A DNA stretch of 64,000 nt from DAOUKH01 sp965219875 (GTDB lineage Bacteria > Chloroflexota > Dehalococcoidia > SHYB01). The notes beneath the pieces were generated by a model, which was given only the letters and a program-made list of their open reading frames with translations, was not told the origin of the DNA and ran no database searches. Below, in pieces: positions 12,132 through 20,921 of the stretch. The stretch lies in assembly GCA_965219875.1 (NCBI GenBank), contig CBDCOW010000005.1, positions 380,411 through 444,410 on the forward strand, written 5' to 3'. The position numbers and the translations under genes were made by a program. The first letter of the stretch is position 1. Each line of letters starts with the position of its first letter.

Positions 12132-12911
12132 TCACACCCCCGCCGACCGCAGCATCTCATCGAGGCGCGGCGAGAAGCGCCGCAGCGACGCGATGGTACG
12201 CACCTGACCGGTGAAGGGGAACGGCTGCCGGCAGATATACGACACCGCTTCCGCCACGATCTCCGGAGGCCACATGGCCCTGTCGGACTTCAGTTTCAGG
12301 AGCATTGTCGTGCCCGGCGTCTCGATGTTCCCCTCCACCCGCAGCGCGTTGACGCAGATCCCGTGCGGCTGCACCTCGCGGGCGAGCACGCCGGTGAGGC
12401 CCTCCAGCGCCGCCTTGGACGCGGTGTAGGCGCTCGTTGCGGCGCTCATCCGCACCGCGGCTATGGACGAGATGTTGACGATGTGTCCCGATCCACGCTC
12501 GGTCATGTGCGGCAGCACCGCCTTCGAGCAGACGAACGGGCCGAGGGCGTTCACCCGCAGTACGAGCTCCCAGCGGGACCGCGGGAAGTCGGCCACCGGT
12601 GTCGACCAGTTCGTGCCCGCGTTGTTTATCAGCATGTCGATCCGGCCGACGCGCCGACGCGTCTCGTCCGTCATCGCCGTCACCGCGGCCTCGTCGGTGA
12701 CGTCGAGGTCCACGGGCAGGGCGCGGCGGCCTCGCTGCTCCACCAGCTCCGCTGTCTCCTCAATGGTCCCTGGAACAGGCTCGCGGCGGGCCGCGACCAC
12801 GATATCGGCGCCCTGCTCGGCAAGCTCGATGGCGATGGCCCGTCCGATGCCGCGGCTGCTTCCAGTTACGATCGCGACGCAGCCTTCGAACGCCCTTTGT
12901 GAATCCGGCAT
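12132..12911 (-). CDS. Short-chain dehydrogenase/reductase
   Basis: The 259-residue classical SDR has the nucleotide-binding TGSSRGIGRA (residues 15-24), NNAG (about 94) and a catalytic Ser with YTASK (about 157-161). The start at 12911 (MPDSQRAFEG) has a GGAG ribosome site. The frame stays open much further upstream, but that stretch is antisense to the zinc-ribbon gene and has no SDR sequence. It oxidises or reduces a hydroxyl/keto group with NAD(P). The C-terminal tail (SLRRFSPRLDEMLRSAGV) goes beyond the core fold. The substrate is unknown. It is divergent from the gene at 13146. Confidence 0.9.
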   Translation of the reverse strand: MPDSQRAFEGCVAIVTGSSRGIGRAIAIELAEQGADIVVAARREPVPGTIEETAELVEQRGRRALPVDLDVTDEAAVTAMTDETRRRVGRIDMLINNAGTNWSTPVADFPRSRWELVLRVNALGPFVCSKAVLPHMTERGSGHIVNISSIAAVRMSAATSAYTASKAALEGLTGVLAREVQPHGICVNALRVEGNIETPGTTMLLKLKSDRAMWPPEIVAEAVSYICRQPFPFTGQVRTIASLRRFSPRLDEMLRSAGV

Positions 12912-13061
12912 AAACTCCACTCCCCCGTTATGTTGCGAACGGAGCGCCCTCTTTCGCTTCCGTCGGGGCCATTTTAGGCCATGTACGGCCCGGAGCGGGC
13001 ATTGGCAAATCCACGGATGGAAAGCGGCCAAGGTTAACGCAAAATTCGTAGCCTTTTCTCG

Positions 13062-13091
13062 TTGACACGGCGAAATTCTGGCTCCTACAAT
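13062..13091 (+). promoter_or_regulatory. Strong sigma70-type promoter for the zinc-ribbon gene
   Basis: Perfect -35 TTGACA (13062-13067), an 18-bp spacer and -10 TACAAT (13086-13091, five of six). The start site would fall near 13098, giving a leader of about 48 nt that ends in the purine-rich GGGGGA before the GTG at 13146. The surrounding 234-bp divergent gap holds nothing else clear. Confidence 0.8.
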
Positions 13092-13145
13092 GACGTTGGC
13101 CCGCCGGATCTCCCTCCCCACACACGAAACACGGGGGATTGTTAC

Positions 13146-13844
13146 GTGGAAGGCGTCAAGGAGCTCATCGAGCTCCAGCGGCTCGATACCGAACTTCAGT
13201 CGAAGAAGCGCCGGCTGGCCGAGATCGAAGCTCTGATGAACGACGATCAGGAGCTGCGGCAGGCCCGGACCGTCCTCGAACGGACGCACACGCAGTTCCG
13301 CAAGCTCGAGACCGATCAGAAGTCGGTCGAGTGGGACGTCGATCAGACCCGCGACCGTATTGTGCAAGTCGAGCGGCGGCTCATGGGGAATCAGGTCACC
13401 AATCCCCGTGAGCTCGAAACGCTGCAACGCGAGATCGAGAACCTCAAGAAGCGCCAAAACGACCTCGAAGAAACTACGCTCGACGCGATGGAGAAGGTCG
13501 AGCGCGCCCGGCCCATCGTCGATGCACGCGAAAGCGCCGCCGCGAAGCTCGAAGGGGAATGGAGCGCAGCGCAGGCCGCGATGGGGACTGAGCGGCAGGA
13601 GATCAGCGCCGCCTTGCCCTCGCTCGAAGAGGCGCGTGCCGAGGCCGAGTCGGCCGTCCCCCCGGCGCTGCGGCAGACCTACCAACGGATCGCCGCCAAG
13701 AAGGGCGGCACCGGGCTCGCCAAGCTGCGAGGATCGTCGTGCTCCGAGTGCCGCGTGGAGCTCCCCCAAGCCCACGCGCAGCGGGTGCGCGGGGGGCAAG
13801 ACTTGGTCGCCTGCAATAGTTGCGGCCGGCTTCTCTACACCTAA
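13146..13844 (+). CDS. Zinc-ribbon coiled-coil protein (CdsZ/COG1579 type)
   Basis: GTG 13146 is preferred because the in-frame extension to 13062 would overlap the promoter. The 232-residue protein is mostly two long antiparallel coiled-coil helices rich in Glu, Arg and Leu (about residues 5-170). A C-terminal zinc ribbon follows, with CSEC and CNSC pairs. This is the architecture of the C4-type zinc-ribbon family (COG1579), found widely in bacteria and thought to act with nucleic acids or ribosomes; its function is not settled. The recombinase-like gene starts 57 bp downstream on the same strand, so they may be co-transcribed from the strong promoter. Confidence 0.85.
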   Translation: MEGVKELIELQRLDTELQSKKRRLAEIEALMNDDQELRQARTVLERTHTQFRKLETDQKSVEWDVDQTRDRIVQVERRLMGNQVTNPRELETLQREIENLKKRQNDLEETTLDAMEKVERARPIVDARESAAAKLEGEWSAAQAAMGTERQEISAALPSLEEARAEAESAVPPALRQTYQRIAAKKGGTGLAKLRGSSCSECRVELPQAHAQRVRGGQDLVACNSCGRLLYT

Positions 13845-13901
13845 GACCTGCCCGCGCGCGGGGCCTGGCCCGTCGGCGCGGACGCGAAAGGTTGTGAACG
13901 T

Positions 13902-15404
13902 ATGATGATGCGGCGCACGATGGCGCAGAACGCCGCGGAGCAAGAGGCGGAGTCCGAATCCGCGGATCGAGCCGTGCAAGGGGCGGTGAAGGCCGTGGGG
14001 TACTTCCCCGCCGACCCCGCCGCCGTGGCTGACCGGCCCTCCCTCGAACAGGAGGAAGCCTTCCAGGAGTTCTACGGTCGCATCGGCGCCGACGCCGGTG
14101 TGCTGCTCACCGCCAAGGCCGGCGACCAAGCGGACTATCGCGACCTGCTCGACTACGTCGCGGGGTCGGACGGCGATGTCGTCGTCGTGGCGCAGTCCCT
14201 CGACGTGTTCGGCCCGCGGCCCGAGGACGCCGCCCTCGCCGCCCTCGAAATCGAGCGTCTCGGCGGCCGCGTCGAAGTGATCGGGCAGGGCGTCATCGAC
14301 GCCAAGCTACTCGCGGTGAGCGTGTGGCCGCGCGTTCCCGGATCGGCGAACATCGGCGAGCGCATCAAGAAGGCAATGCGGAACCGGGCGATTCGCGGGG
14401 AGGGGCTGGGAAAACCTCCCTACGGCTACCGTATCGGAAAGAACCGTAAGCTCGAAGTCCACGAAAAAGAAGCCGAGACGGTCAAGCTCATCTACACCCT
14501 CTACACGCAAAGCAACCTGGGCATACGGCTCATCGTGCGGCGCCTCAACGAGACGGGGATCCCTACACGGAAGGGCGGCGCCTGGAGCCTGGTCACCGTG
14601 CGTGACATCCTGCGTAACCGCGCCTATCTGGGCACCTACAGCCGCTTCGGCCTGCGGGTCCCCGGCAGCCACCCCCCCATCGTGACACCCGACATGTTCC
14701 GCTGGGCGCAAGCCACCCTAGACGAGCGCAAGCCGAAGCGCGGGAAGTCGCAGTCCAAGCCGTTCCTGCTTTCGGGAATGATCTATTGCGGCTTCTGCGG
14801 TCAAGACGACAAGCGAATGGTCGGCGTCACACGCCGCCAGTCGTGGACGCGCCGCAAGGACGGCGTGAAGACCGAGAAACAGTACTACTACTATCAGTGC
14901 CAGGCGCGCACCAACCAGAGCATGTGCCAGTACCACACCACCCGGGCCCAGGACCTTGAGAACGACGTGCTCGACAAGCTCCGCGGCCAGCGCAACCGCA
15001 TCGCAGGGCTCAAAGGACGGCGGCCCGCCGCGTCGGCGCAGGCGCTGCGCAAGGAGCGCATCCAGATCGAGGCGAAGCTGAAATCGACCGAACGCCGGAT
15101 CAAGCAGGCAGCGCAGGCCGTCGGCCGGGACCGCGCGAGTCTGGAGAACTTCGAGCGGCGCGCCGCCGAACTCGCCGACGAGCGGCTCGAAGCCTCGGCC
15201 AAACTCCGGCAACTCGACGGCGGCGGGCGCGGCGACGCCGACGGCGCCACCGCGGGGGAACGCGCCGCGAAGGCCGTCGACGCCCTGGCCGAGATTTGGG
15301 ACGAGGCCGCCGTCAACGAGAAGCGGCTACTCCTCGGCCAAGTCGTCGACAGAGTGACGATGAGCGACGGCGGCATCGACGTGAAGCTCAAGCTCGGCGG
15401 CTAG
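13902..15404 (+). CDS. Serine-recombinase family protein with degenerate catalytic domain
   Basis: The 500-residue protein keeps the large-serine-recombinase order. A resolvase-like N-domain (about 28-135) is followed by the Recombinase DNA-binding domain (about 150-270, with GKPPYGYRIGKN and GAWSLVTVRDILRNRAYLG), a zinc ribbon (CGFCG...CQ...C, about 286-345) and a C-terminal coiled coil. The catalytic core is eroded. Where active enzymes have Y-x-R-x-S near the N-terminus this one has YFPADP, and the later D-R...R motif reads DVFGPRP. It therefore should not cut DNA by the known chemistry. Codon use looks native and the frame is intact, suggesting a kept, repurposed DNA-binding protein rather than a fresh phage remnant. 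Confidence 0.82.
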   Translation: MMMRRTMAQNAAEQEAESESADRAVQGAVKAVGYFPADPAAVADRPSLEQEEAFQEFYGRIGADAGVLLTAKAGDQADYRDLLDYVAGSDGDVVVVAQSLDVFGPRPEDAALAALEIERLGGRVEVIGQGVIDAKLLAVSVWPRVPGSANIGERIKKAMRNRAIRGEGLGKPPYGYRIGKNRKLEVHEKEAETVKLIYTLYTQSNLGIRLIVRRLNETGIPTRKGGAWSLVTVRDILRNRAYLGTYSRFGLRVPGSHPPIVTPDMFRWAQATLDERKPKRGKSQSKPFLLSGMIYCGFCGQDDKRMVGVTRRQSWTRRKDGVKTEKQYYYYQCQARTNQSMCQYHTTRAQDLENDVLDKLRGQRNRIAGLKGRRPAASAQALRKERIQIEAKLKSTERRIKQAAQAVGRDRASLENFERRAAELADERLEASAKLRQLDGGGRGDADGATAGERAAKAVDALAEIWDEAAVNEKRLLLGQVVDRVTMSDGGIDVKLKLGG

Positions 15405-15425
15405 GCCCTACCGCCGCTCGGCCCG

Positions 15426-17456
15426 CTAGCCGTTGTCGGAGTCGCTGGGCATGGCCGCTTGAAGCGAGGCCTTCCCCACCAGCGTTCGCGGTGAGCCGTC
15501 GCTGGGGTCGCAGCTCACCTCGACCCAATGGTCATTCGTGGAGAAGTAGCCCCAACCCCAACCAGATTCGTAGGTGAGCGTCGTTGTGCCGGGGGCAGGA
15601 TGGAACCCCAGCAGCCGAATGACATAGTCCAGCTCCTCACTGCGGTGAATCGCGACGAAGTACTGACCTTGGCAGCCGCTGGGGTCGGCCCACTCGATAG
15701 TCATGTTGACGTAGTTGAAGTTCGTGCCCTCGAGCGGCCGTGGGCTGAGTGTCACGGTGACCCCCGCCTCGGACGGCGCGACGGTGGGCTCCGGCGTGGG
15801 AGTAGCCGTAGGCTCAGGCGTGGCGGTGGGCGCGGGAGTCGGGGTGGCGGTGGCCGACGGCGACCCCGCCGTGCGGAGGCGTAGCATGAGTTGGTCGCCG
15901 GCGTGCCAGGGCTGGTCGGCGACGTTCCACGTCAGCGTGCCGCCGGCGTTCGACGCGGCGCCGGCCGCGGAGAGGGTGAGCGACACCGACCCGTCGAGCT
16001 CGATCACGTCGATGTCGTAGCCCGAGAGCGACGCGGCGGGGCTCAGTTGCATCGTCACCACGCCGCTTTCCCACTTCAGGCCGGTGATCGTCGTGGCCGC
16101 GCCGCCGACGGTAAACGCCGCCGGCTCGACGACCCCGTTCGCCGCGTCCGCCCCCACCCCCGTCCCGATGGCCGCGGGGTCGAAGAGCGCCTCGTGCAGC
16201 GTGCCGCTGGGCGCGGTGACGGCGACGAACACCTCGTCCCGCTTCTGCTCCTCCTCGGGGTGCGCGTTGCACGGGATGAAGCGCTGCGGCAGGTAGCTGA
16301 AATAGAATCTGTACTCGCCCGCCAGCAGAGGGCGTGCCGTATGCGCGGCACCAGGCCAGCTAGGAACGAAGAGGTCGCGATCCCGTCCGATAACCCTCAT
16401 CTCGCCGGTGACCGGCACATCTCCTTCCGGCAACGGCAGCCCATAGATCGTGTGCGTCAGGATTCCGGCGGGCTGCCCGGACCCTATGGATGCATCGTAC
16501 CGCTTGTAAAAGTAGCCGCCGTTCCGCCCGGCCTTGACGTGGGCGATCTCCCGTTCCCACTTGTATTTCTCGTATATGCAGACTCGGTAGGCGTCCGATC
16601 CATCGCCGGCCGCGACCTCTCGCCGTATCGCGTCAACCTCGGTCTTCATGGCGGCCAACGTGATCGTGGGGGCGGCTCCCGACTGAGCCGCCGACCCGGC
16701 TCCCGACCGAGCCGCCGACCTGGCTGGCGGCTCATCCAGCAAGAAGCGCTGGTCGTCCGCCGTACCGGCCGTCCTCGCCGCACCTGCCGCCCCGGCGTCC
16801 GACGGTAGCCATGTCTTATCCCAATAGCTGGAGATAGAGTACGCGTCGCCGGCATCACCCCAATCAAGCTCAATGGAGCCGAGTATGTGGCGCCCCGCGC
16901 TCGGAAAGTCCGTCAGGGATGAGTGGTCGGTCTGCAGAAAGACGATGGCATCCCGGCTATCCCACCGGGCGTCCCTGTCGGCCAGCATCGTCGCCCCGTC
17001 CGCAACCGCAAGAGCCTCCGTCTCGCGCCCGACACCGCCTTCAAACACCACCACGCCGATCTCGGAGCCGCCCGTCCCCTTCAGGTACTCCAGCGCGGTG
17101 AAACGGTGCTCCAACGTACCGACATGCAGGGGGGCGGTGTACCCGACTATCTGCCAGCGCTCCGACCCGGCCACAACCGTCTGCAGCCGGACCTTTGCCA
17201 CCACATCGGCCCGTGCGATTCGTTCCTTCAGCGAGGTTGTGCCGTCCGGGAAAAAGACGAATGGCAACATGGTCTGGGCCGGGGACGCGGTGGGCGTCGG
17301 TGCCGGAGCCTGTTGTTTTGCGAACGTGGGTGGCGTCGGCTGCTCCGGGATCCTTTTCGTGGCGTGGGAAAGCCCGGAGCATGCGGCCACCAACCCAAGC
17401 GCCACTGCCAATAGGCCAACGACGACGCATCTGTACCTCAACACCTGTGGGTTCAT
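15426..17456 (-). CDS. Secreted lipoprotein with Thr/Pro-rich linker, function unknown
   Basis: The 676-residue protein begins with a signal peptide and lipobox (GLVAAC, Cys about residue 26), so it should be lipid-anchored outside the membrane. A first region (about 50-420) contains no fold I recognise. A likely beta-sandwich follows (about 440-545). A short Thr/Pro/Glu linker (PTATPEPTATPTPEP) then joins a C-terminal beta-rich domain with SDGSPRT near the end. The ATG overlaps the stop of the upstream gene as ATGA, so it is translated from the same mRNA as the metzincin-like protein. An envelope or matrix role is an inference from this pairing. Confidence 0.7.
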   Translation of the reverse strand: MNPQVLRYRCVVVGLLAVALGLVAACSGLSHATKRIPEQPTPPTFAKQQAPAPTPTASPAQTMLPFVFFPDGTTSLKERIARADVVAKVRLQTVVAGSERWQIVGYTAPLHVGTLEHRFTALEYLKGTGGSEIGVVVFEGGVGRETEALAVADGATMLADRDARWDSRDAIVFLQTDHSSLTDFPSAGRHILGSIELDWGDAGDAYSISSYWDKTWLPSDAGAAGAARTAGTADDQRFLLDEPPARSAARSGAGSAAQSGAAPTITLAAMKTEVDAIRREVAAGDGSDAYRVCIYEKYKWEREIAHVKAGRNGGYFYKRYDASIGSGQPAGILTHTIYGLPLPEGDVPVTGEMRVIGRDRDLFVPSWPGAAHTARPLLAGEYRFYFSYLPQRFIPCNAHPEEEQKRDEVFVAVTAPSGTLHEALFDPAAIGTGVGADAANGVVEPAAFTVGGAATTITGLKWESGVVTMQLSPAASLSGYDIDVIELDGSVSLTLSAAGAASNAGGTLTWNVADQPWHAGDQLMLRLRTAGSPSATATPTPAPTATPEPTATPTPEPTVAPSEAGVTVTLSPRPLEGTNFNYVNMTIEWADPSGCQGQYFVAIHRSEELDYVIRLLGFHPAPGTTTLTYESGWGWGYFSTNDHWVEVSCDPSDGSPRTLVGKASLQAAMPSDSDNG

Positions 17457-19702
17457 TGCAAAGCCCCTATATCGTTTTGAACCCGCCAGGCGGCACGTCG
17501 CCGCCGGTCCGTCATTCTAGCGTTCGGAACGGGTGTCGTCGGCGTGTGGTTGCGGTAAACCTGCTCGACGTAGGTGCCATCTATGTCGTCAGGGACGGAC
17601 GTGATCGGGACATCCGTAACCCTGTCCATCAGAGACCCAGGGTGCCCTCCGTGCAGGTACAGGTCGCCTAGCCCAATGGCATGCCCTAACTCGTGCATGT
17701 AGACCTGCGGGAGGTACGTGTACTTGATAGGGAAGAACGAGGTAGGGATGTCGCGGAGTCTCCTCCCCCCAGGCACTTCGCGGCCGTGAAGATCAGCATT
17801 GTCCGTCCAGATCCTGACGTTAGTAAGCCCAAACACGCCGACCTCAACCCCTGGCTGCTCAATCACAATGACAGCGTTGTCCATGTACCCGTCCTGATCG
17901 ACAAGGGTGCCCACCCTCGGCCTGATGCATGCCGCGTAATCGCCGCAGTTGAGGGCCCAGTCATGGGACACGGTCAATATGTCGGTCCGCCGCAGGTCGT
18001 CAAGCCGGTTTTCGTCGCACGTTCCGACCTCGCAGACCACCACGCCGGGCGGGGATGTCACTACGTCGGAGGCGGCCCATGCCGCTACGGCCGTGGCAAG
18101 CGAGGAGGTGCTGGTGGTGCTCGGGTCCGGAATGGCGGACGGGACAGGCGTAAGCGGCATCACTGTAAGCGGTGTGTACTGCACGGTGTGGTCTGCCTGT
18201 CGACCCAAGTAGGGAAGCCCCATCGGGGTGCCCAGCGTCCTCGACCACCGCGATTGACTATCGCCCATCGCGGCTCCTACGCGATGCTCGTACTCCTCCC
18301 TGAACTTCAGCCCCCCTATGATGATCGCGGGCTCCGAAGAATCAACGTCCCCGCCATCCGTTCCGTCGGTCGTAAATTCGCCAAATGGCAACGTCATCCA
18401 TGTGCCGTTACTCTTTTGTTGCACCTCATAGGTGACGTCTGGCCCAAGGTCATTCCATTCGAGGAGAATTCGGCCTCGCACGTTTGTCTTGCTACGGTGC
18501 ATGGTGACACTGTGCGGTCTGCTTCGAAGTCCCGTCGGCGCGGTCGGCGTGGCCGTGGCCGTGGGCGGTGGTGGCGTCGTGGGCGGTTGCGTCGTGGGGC
18601 CAGGCCTCGTCCGAACCTCGTCTGAGCATGCGGTCTCGCTGCCTCTGACGCTACAGACGCGGTGCCGGCGCTCATCGCGGTCCTGGTAGCCGTCCACCGT
18701 GTGGTGGAGGCCGCGGGGCGTGCCGACCGTGATGAACCTGCCGTAGTTGTATTGCTGAACCTTGTAGCTCGTCGCGTTGGCCCCCGCCCTCCACTCCAGG
18801 ATGATGGAGGCGGGGCCGGAATAGTGACGCGTGATCGTTGGAGCGCCCAGGGTAGGCGTCGGAACGGGGGTCGGCGTGGGGGTTCTCGTGGGCCCCGACG
18901 GGATCTCCACGTCGGTGTAGGCATAGGCGGAGTGCGAGGGGCCCCGATAGCTCCGGATGCGGTAACTATAGGTTAGGCCGGGCGGCAGGCCCGGTACGGT
19001 GTGGCTGGTGACGCCGGGACTCGTGAAGGTCCTGATGGTGTCCCAACCGTCGCACCTGGGCTGAGCCCCGCCCTGAGTCCCGCCCGCCTGGCCTCGCTGG
19101 CAGGAGAAGGCGTCGTTCTCTTCGAGCTCGTAGCCGCTGGCGTTGGAGACGGCGTCCCAGGTCAGCTCTATCGACGTTGTGCCAGGCGTGCCATTGAAGT
19201 TCGCGGGAGCGGTCAGCGGAACGGGCGTCTCGGTTGGCCTGGGCGTGTTGGTGGGCGGGATCGGTGTGTCGGGGATCGGCGTGTCCTCCGGTATGGCGGT
19301 GGCGGTGTCTTCAGGGATGGCGGTAGCGGTGTCCTCCGGGATTGCGGTGGCCGTGTCTTCGGGCACCGGTGTATCAGGGATTGGCGTATCAGGGATTGGT
19401 GTGTTGGGGATAGGGGTATTGACAATGCCGTCCAAGCATTCGAGCGTCAAGGGATCAAGAATGGTGCACCACGGCGTCGGCGGGACATACACCGTGGGTG
19501 GGACCGTCGGAGGGTGGATGCAGTCGGACCCAGGGGCCACCCATTCGTCGAACGGCAATCCCGTGCAGTGGGTTCGCGGGTCCGTGCCGTCGGGGTCTGG
19601 CCCATCGGACTGCGCGAAGACGGTCACCACCAAGAGCGGGACGAAGATCACTGCCAAGAAGACGACGCCGGCAGCGACCAGGTGGAAGGAGAAGCGCTTC
19701 AT
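17453..19702 (-). CDS. Secreted metzincin-type protease with fibronectin-III-like domains
   Basis: The 749-residue protein starts with a signal peptide (residues 1-31, ending VTVFAQ). A low-complexity Pro/Thr stalk follows, with three tandem IPEDTATA units (about 115-145) and TPIPDTPIP repeats. Three fibronectin-III-like domains come next (about 165-265, 285-365, 395-500). A C-terminal catalytic region carries HELGHAIGLGD near residue 681 and a downstream Met (GSLMD), the zinc site and Met-turn of metzincins with Asp as third ligand. It is predicted to be an exported zinc endopeptidase. Substrate unknown. It ends in a 4-bp overlap with the lipoprotein gene. Confidence 0.78.
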   Translation of the reverse strand: MKRFSFHLVAAGVVFLAVIFVPLLVVTVFAQSDGPDPDGTDPRTHCTGLPFDEWVAPGSDCIHPPTVPPTVYVPPTPWCTILDPLTLECLDGIVNTPIPNTPIPDTPIPDTPVPEDTATAIPEDTATAIPEDTATAIPEDTPIPDTPIPPTNTPRPTETPVPLTAPANFNGTPGTTSIELTWDAVSNASGYELEENDAFSCQRGQAGGTQGGAQPRCDGWDTIRTFTSPGVTSHTVPGLPPGLTYSYRIRSYRGPSHSAYAYTDVEIPSGPTRTPTPTPVPTPTLGAPTITRHYSGPASIILEWRAGANATSYKVQQYNYGRFITVGTPRGLHHTVDGYQDRDERRHRVCSVRGSETACSDEVRTRPGPTTQPPTTPPPPTATATPTAPTGLRSRPHSVTMHRSKTNVRGRILLEWNDLGPDVTYEVQQKSNGTWMTLPFGEFTTDGTDGGDVDSSEPAIIIGGLKFREEYEHRVGAAMGDSQSRWSRTLGTPMGLPYLGRQADHTVQYTPLTVMPLTPVPSAIPDPSTTSTSSLATAVAAWAASDVVTSPPGVVVCEVGTCDENRLDDLRRTDILTVSHDWALNCGDYAACIRPRVGTLVDQDGYMDNAVIVIEQPGVEVGVFGLTNVRIWTDNADLHGREVPGGRRLRDIPTSFFPIKYTYLPQVYMHELGHAIGLGDLYLHGGHPGSLMDRVTDVPITSVPDDIDGTYVEQVYRNHTPTTPVPNARMTDRRRRAAWRVQNDIGALQ

Positions 19703-19774
19703 GGCTCCACCGCCGCGTCCTCGAACGCCATCCCTGGACCCTCCAACAGCTCGTGCAATGGCCGGCTACCACGG

Positions 19775-19803
19775 GTTATAGCACTCACATGTGATGCATA
19801 CAA
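19775..19803 (-). promoter_or_regulatory. Candidate promoter with a spacer palindrome for the metzincin operon
   Basis: Read on the minus strand, TTGTAT (19803-19798), a 17-bp spacer and TATAAC (19780-19775) form a weak promoter 72 bp before the ATG at 19702. The spacer holds a perfect 10-bp palindrome TCACATGTGA (19785-19794), a possible regulator site. The rest of the 304-bp gap to 20007 shows nothing else except TATGCT near 19924, which could serve the LLM gene. Confidence 0.35.
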
Positions 19804-20006
19804 GCCATCGCGAGCGGTATCATCGTGTCAGTCGCATGCTACGTCTTGCCTGCCGGCCGGCGAAGGCCGATAGATTGAGCGCGGCGCCGCCACTCCCGTT
19901 TCTAGACACCCCCATGGCGGTCTTGTATGCTTGCGCCGCCCCGCGCCCAGCCGCTCCTGAAGCGTCGGCCTCGGCGCGGCGTCATGCTCTTTCTCAGGAG
20001 GCGGGA

Positions 20007-20909
20007 ATGTCAGAGGACGCGGGCGTCAAGATCGGTTACCCCTTGTTCGGACTCGGGCCGCGGTCTTGGGCCGCCGTTTGCGAGAAGGCCGACGAGGCCG
20101 GCTTCGAGTCGATCTGGATGCAAGAGCATCTGATCTTCCCCACGGAGATCCCGCCCACCTACCCCTACTCCGATAACGGCGTCCCCCCGATCAACCCCGA
20201 CACCCAGCTCTACGACGTCTGGGTCTCGCTGTCCTACATCGCGGCCCGCACCAGCAAGATACGGCTCGCCACCAACGTCTTCATCATCCCCTTGCGCGAT
20301 CCCATCGTCACGGCGCGGGCGGTGACCACCCTCGACCGCCTCTCCGGCGGGCGCCTCATCATCGGCGGCGGCGTGGGGTGGTTAAAGGAAGAGTTCGAGA
20401 TCGCAGGGCAGGAGTGGCGTACCCGAGGCAAGCGCACCGATGAGATCATCGAAATCTGGCGCAAGCTCTGGTCCGAAGAGACCATCGAGCACCACGGCGA
20501 CCACTACGACTTCGACCCCGTCCGGTTCTGGCCGAAGTCGGCCCAGAAGCCAGGCATCCCCATCCACATCGGCGGCGAGACCGAGCCGGCGATGCGCCGG
20601 GCGGCTCGACTCGGCGACGGCTGGATCGGCGCCGGCGGGCACGACCCCGAGAGCATCAAGCGCCGCGCCGACCGGCTCAATGAGTTGCGCAAGCAAGCGG
20701 GCCGCGACCATCTGCCCTTCGAGATCACCGTGGGCAACGCCGCGGGAGGCAGCAAGGCGACCCTCGACTCAGTGAAGGCCGCACAGGAGGCCGGGGCCCA
20801 CCGCGTGGTGCTCTCGCCGCCGTGGCCCCCCGAAGGCCGCCTCTCCGTCCAATACGTCCAGGACTTCATGCAAAGGACCGGCGAGGAGATCATCGCCAAG
20901 CTCGACTAG
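20007..20909 (+). CDS. LLM-class flavin/F420-dependent oxidoreductase
   Basis: The 300-residue protein starts at ATG 20007, with AGGAGG five bases upstream. It has the bacterial-luciferase-like TIM barrel: an N-terminal strand (KIGYPLFGLGP), a WMQEHLIFP segment near residue 32, RLATNVFIIPLRDP (about 89-102) and the GGRLIIGGGVGW loop (about 113-124) that binds the cofactor in F420-dependent members. It probably oxidises or reduces a small organic substrate with F420 or FMN. Its TAG stop (20907-20909) lies inside the CTAG target of the adjacent IS, so the insertion left the protein unchanged. Confidence 0.9.
   Translation: MSEDAGVKIGYPLFGLGPRSWAAVCEKADEAGFESIWMQEHLIFPTEIPPTYPYSDNGVPPINPDTQLYDVWVSLSYIAARTSKIRLATNVFIIPLRDPIVTARAVTTLDRLSGGRLIIGGGVGWLKEEFEIAGQEWRTRGKRTDEIIEIWRKLWSEETIEHHGDHYDFDPVRFWPKSAQKPGIPIHIGGETEPAMRRAARLGDGWIGAGGHDPESIKRRADRLNELRKQAGRDHLPFEITVGNAAGGSKATLDSVKAAQEAGAHRVVLSPPWPPEGRLSVQYVQDFMQRTGEEIIAKLD
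20906..20909. repeat. Left 4-bp target-site duplication (CTAG) of the IS5-type element
   Basis: CTAG at 20906-20909 contains the stop codon of the LLM oxidoreductase. The matching CTAG is at 21714-21717, right after the other end of the element. CTAG is a usual target for IS5-family transposition. Confidence 0.85.
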
Positions 20910-20921
20910 GGTGTGTTAACA

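Noticed and set aside
12912..14129. Long minus-strand open frame upstream of the SDR
   Set aside because: It is antisense to the zinc-ribbon and recombinase genes and carries no SDR or other family sequence; a GC-rich shadow frame. The SDR start at 12911 has its own ribosome site.
19260..19425. Short tandem DNA repeats that could look like a CRISPR or satellite array
   Set aside because: They are in frame within the secreted protease gene and encode the Pro/Thr stalk (IPEDTATA, TPIPDTP); there are no unique spacers.
19785..19794. TCACATGTGA as a CRP-type site
   Set aside because: The half-site order is reversed from TGTGA-N6-TCACA and there is no supporting context; noted only as a palindrome in a promoter spacer.
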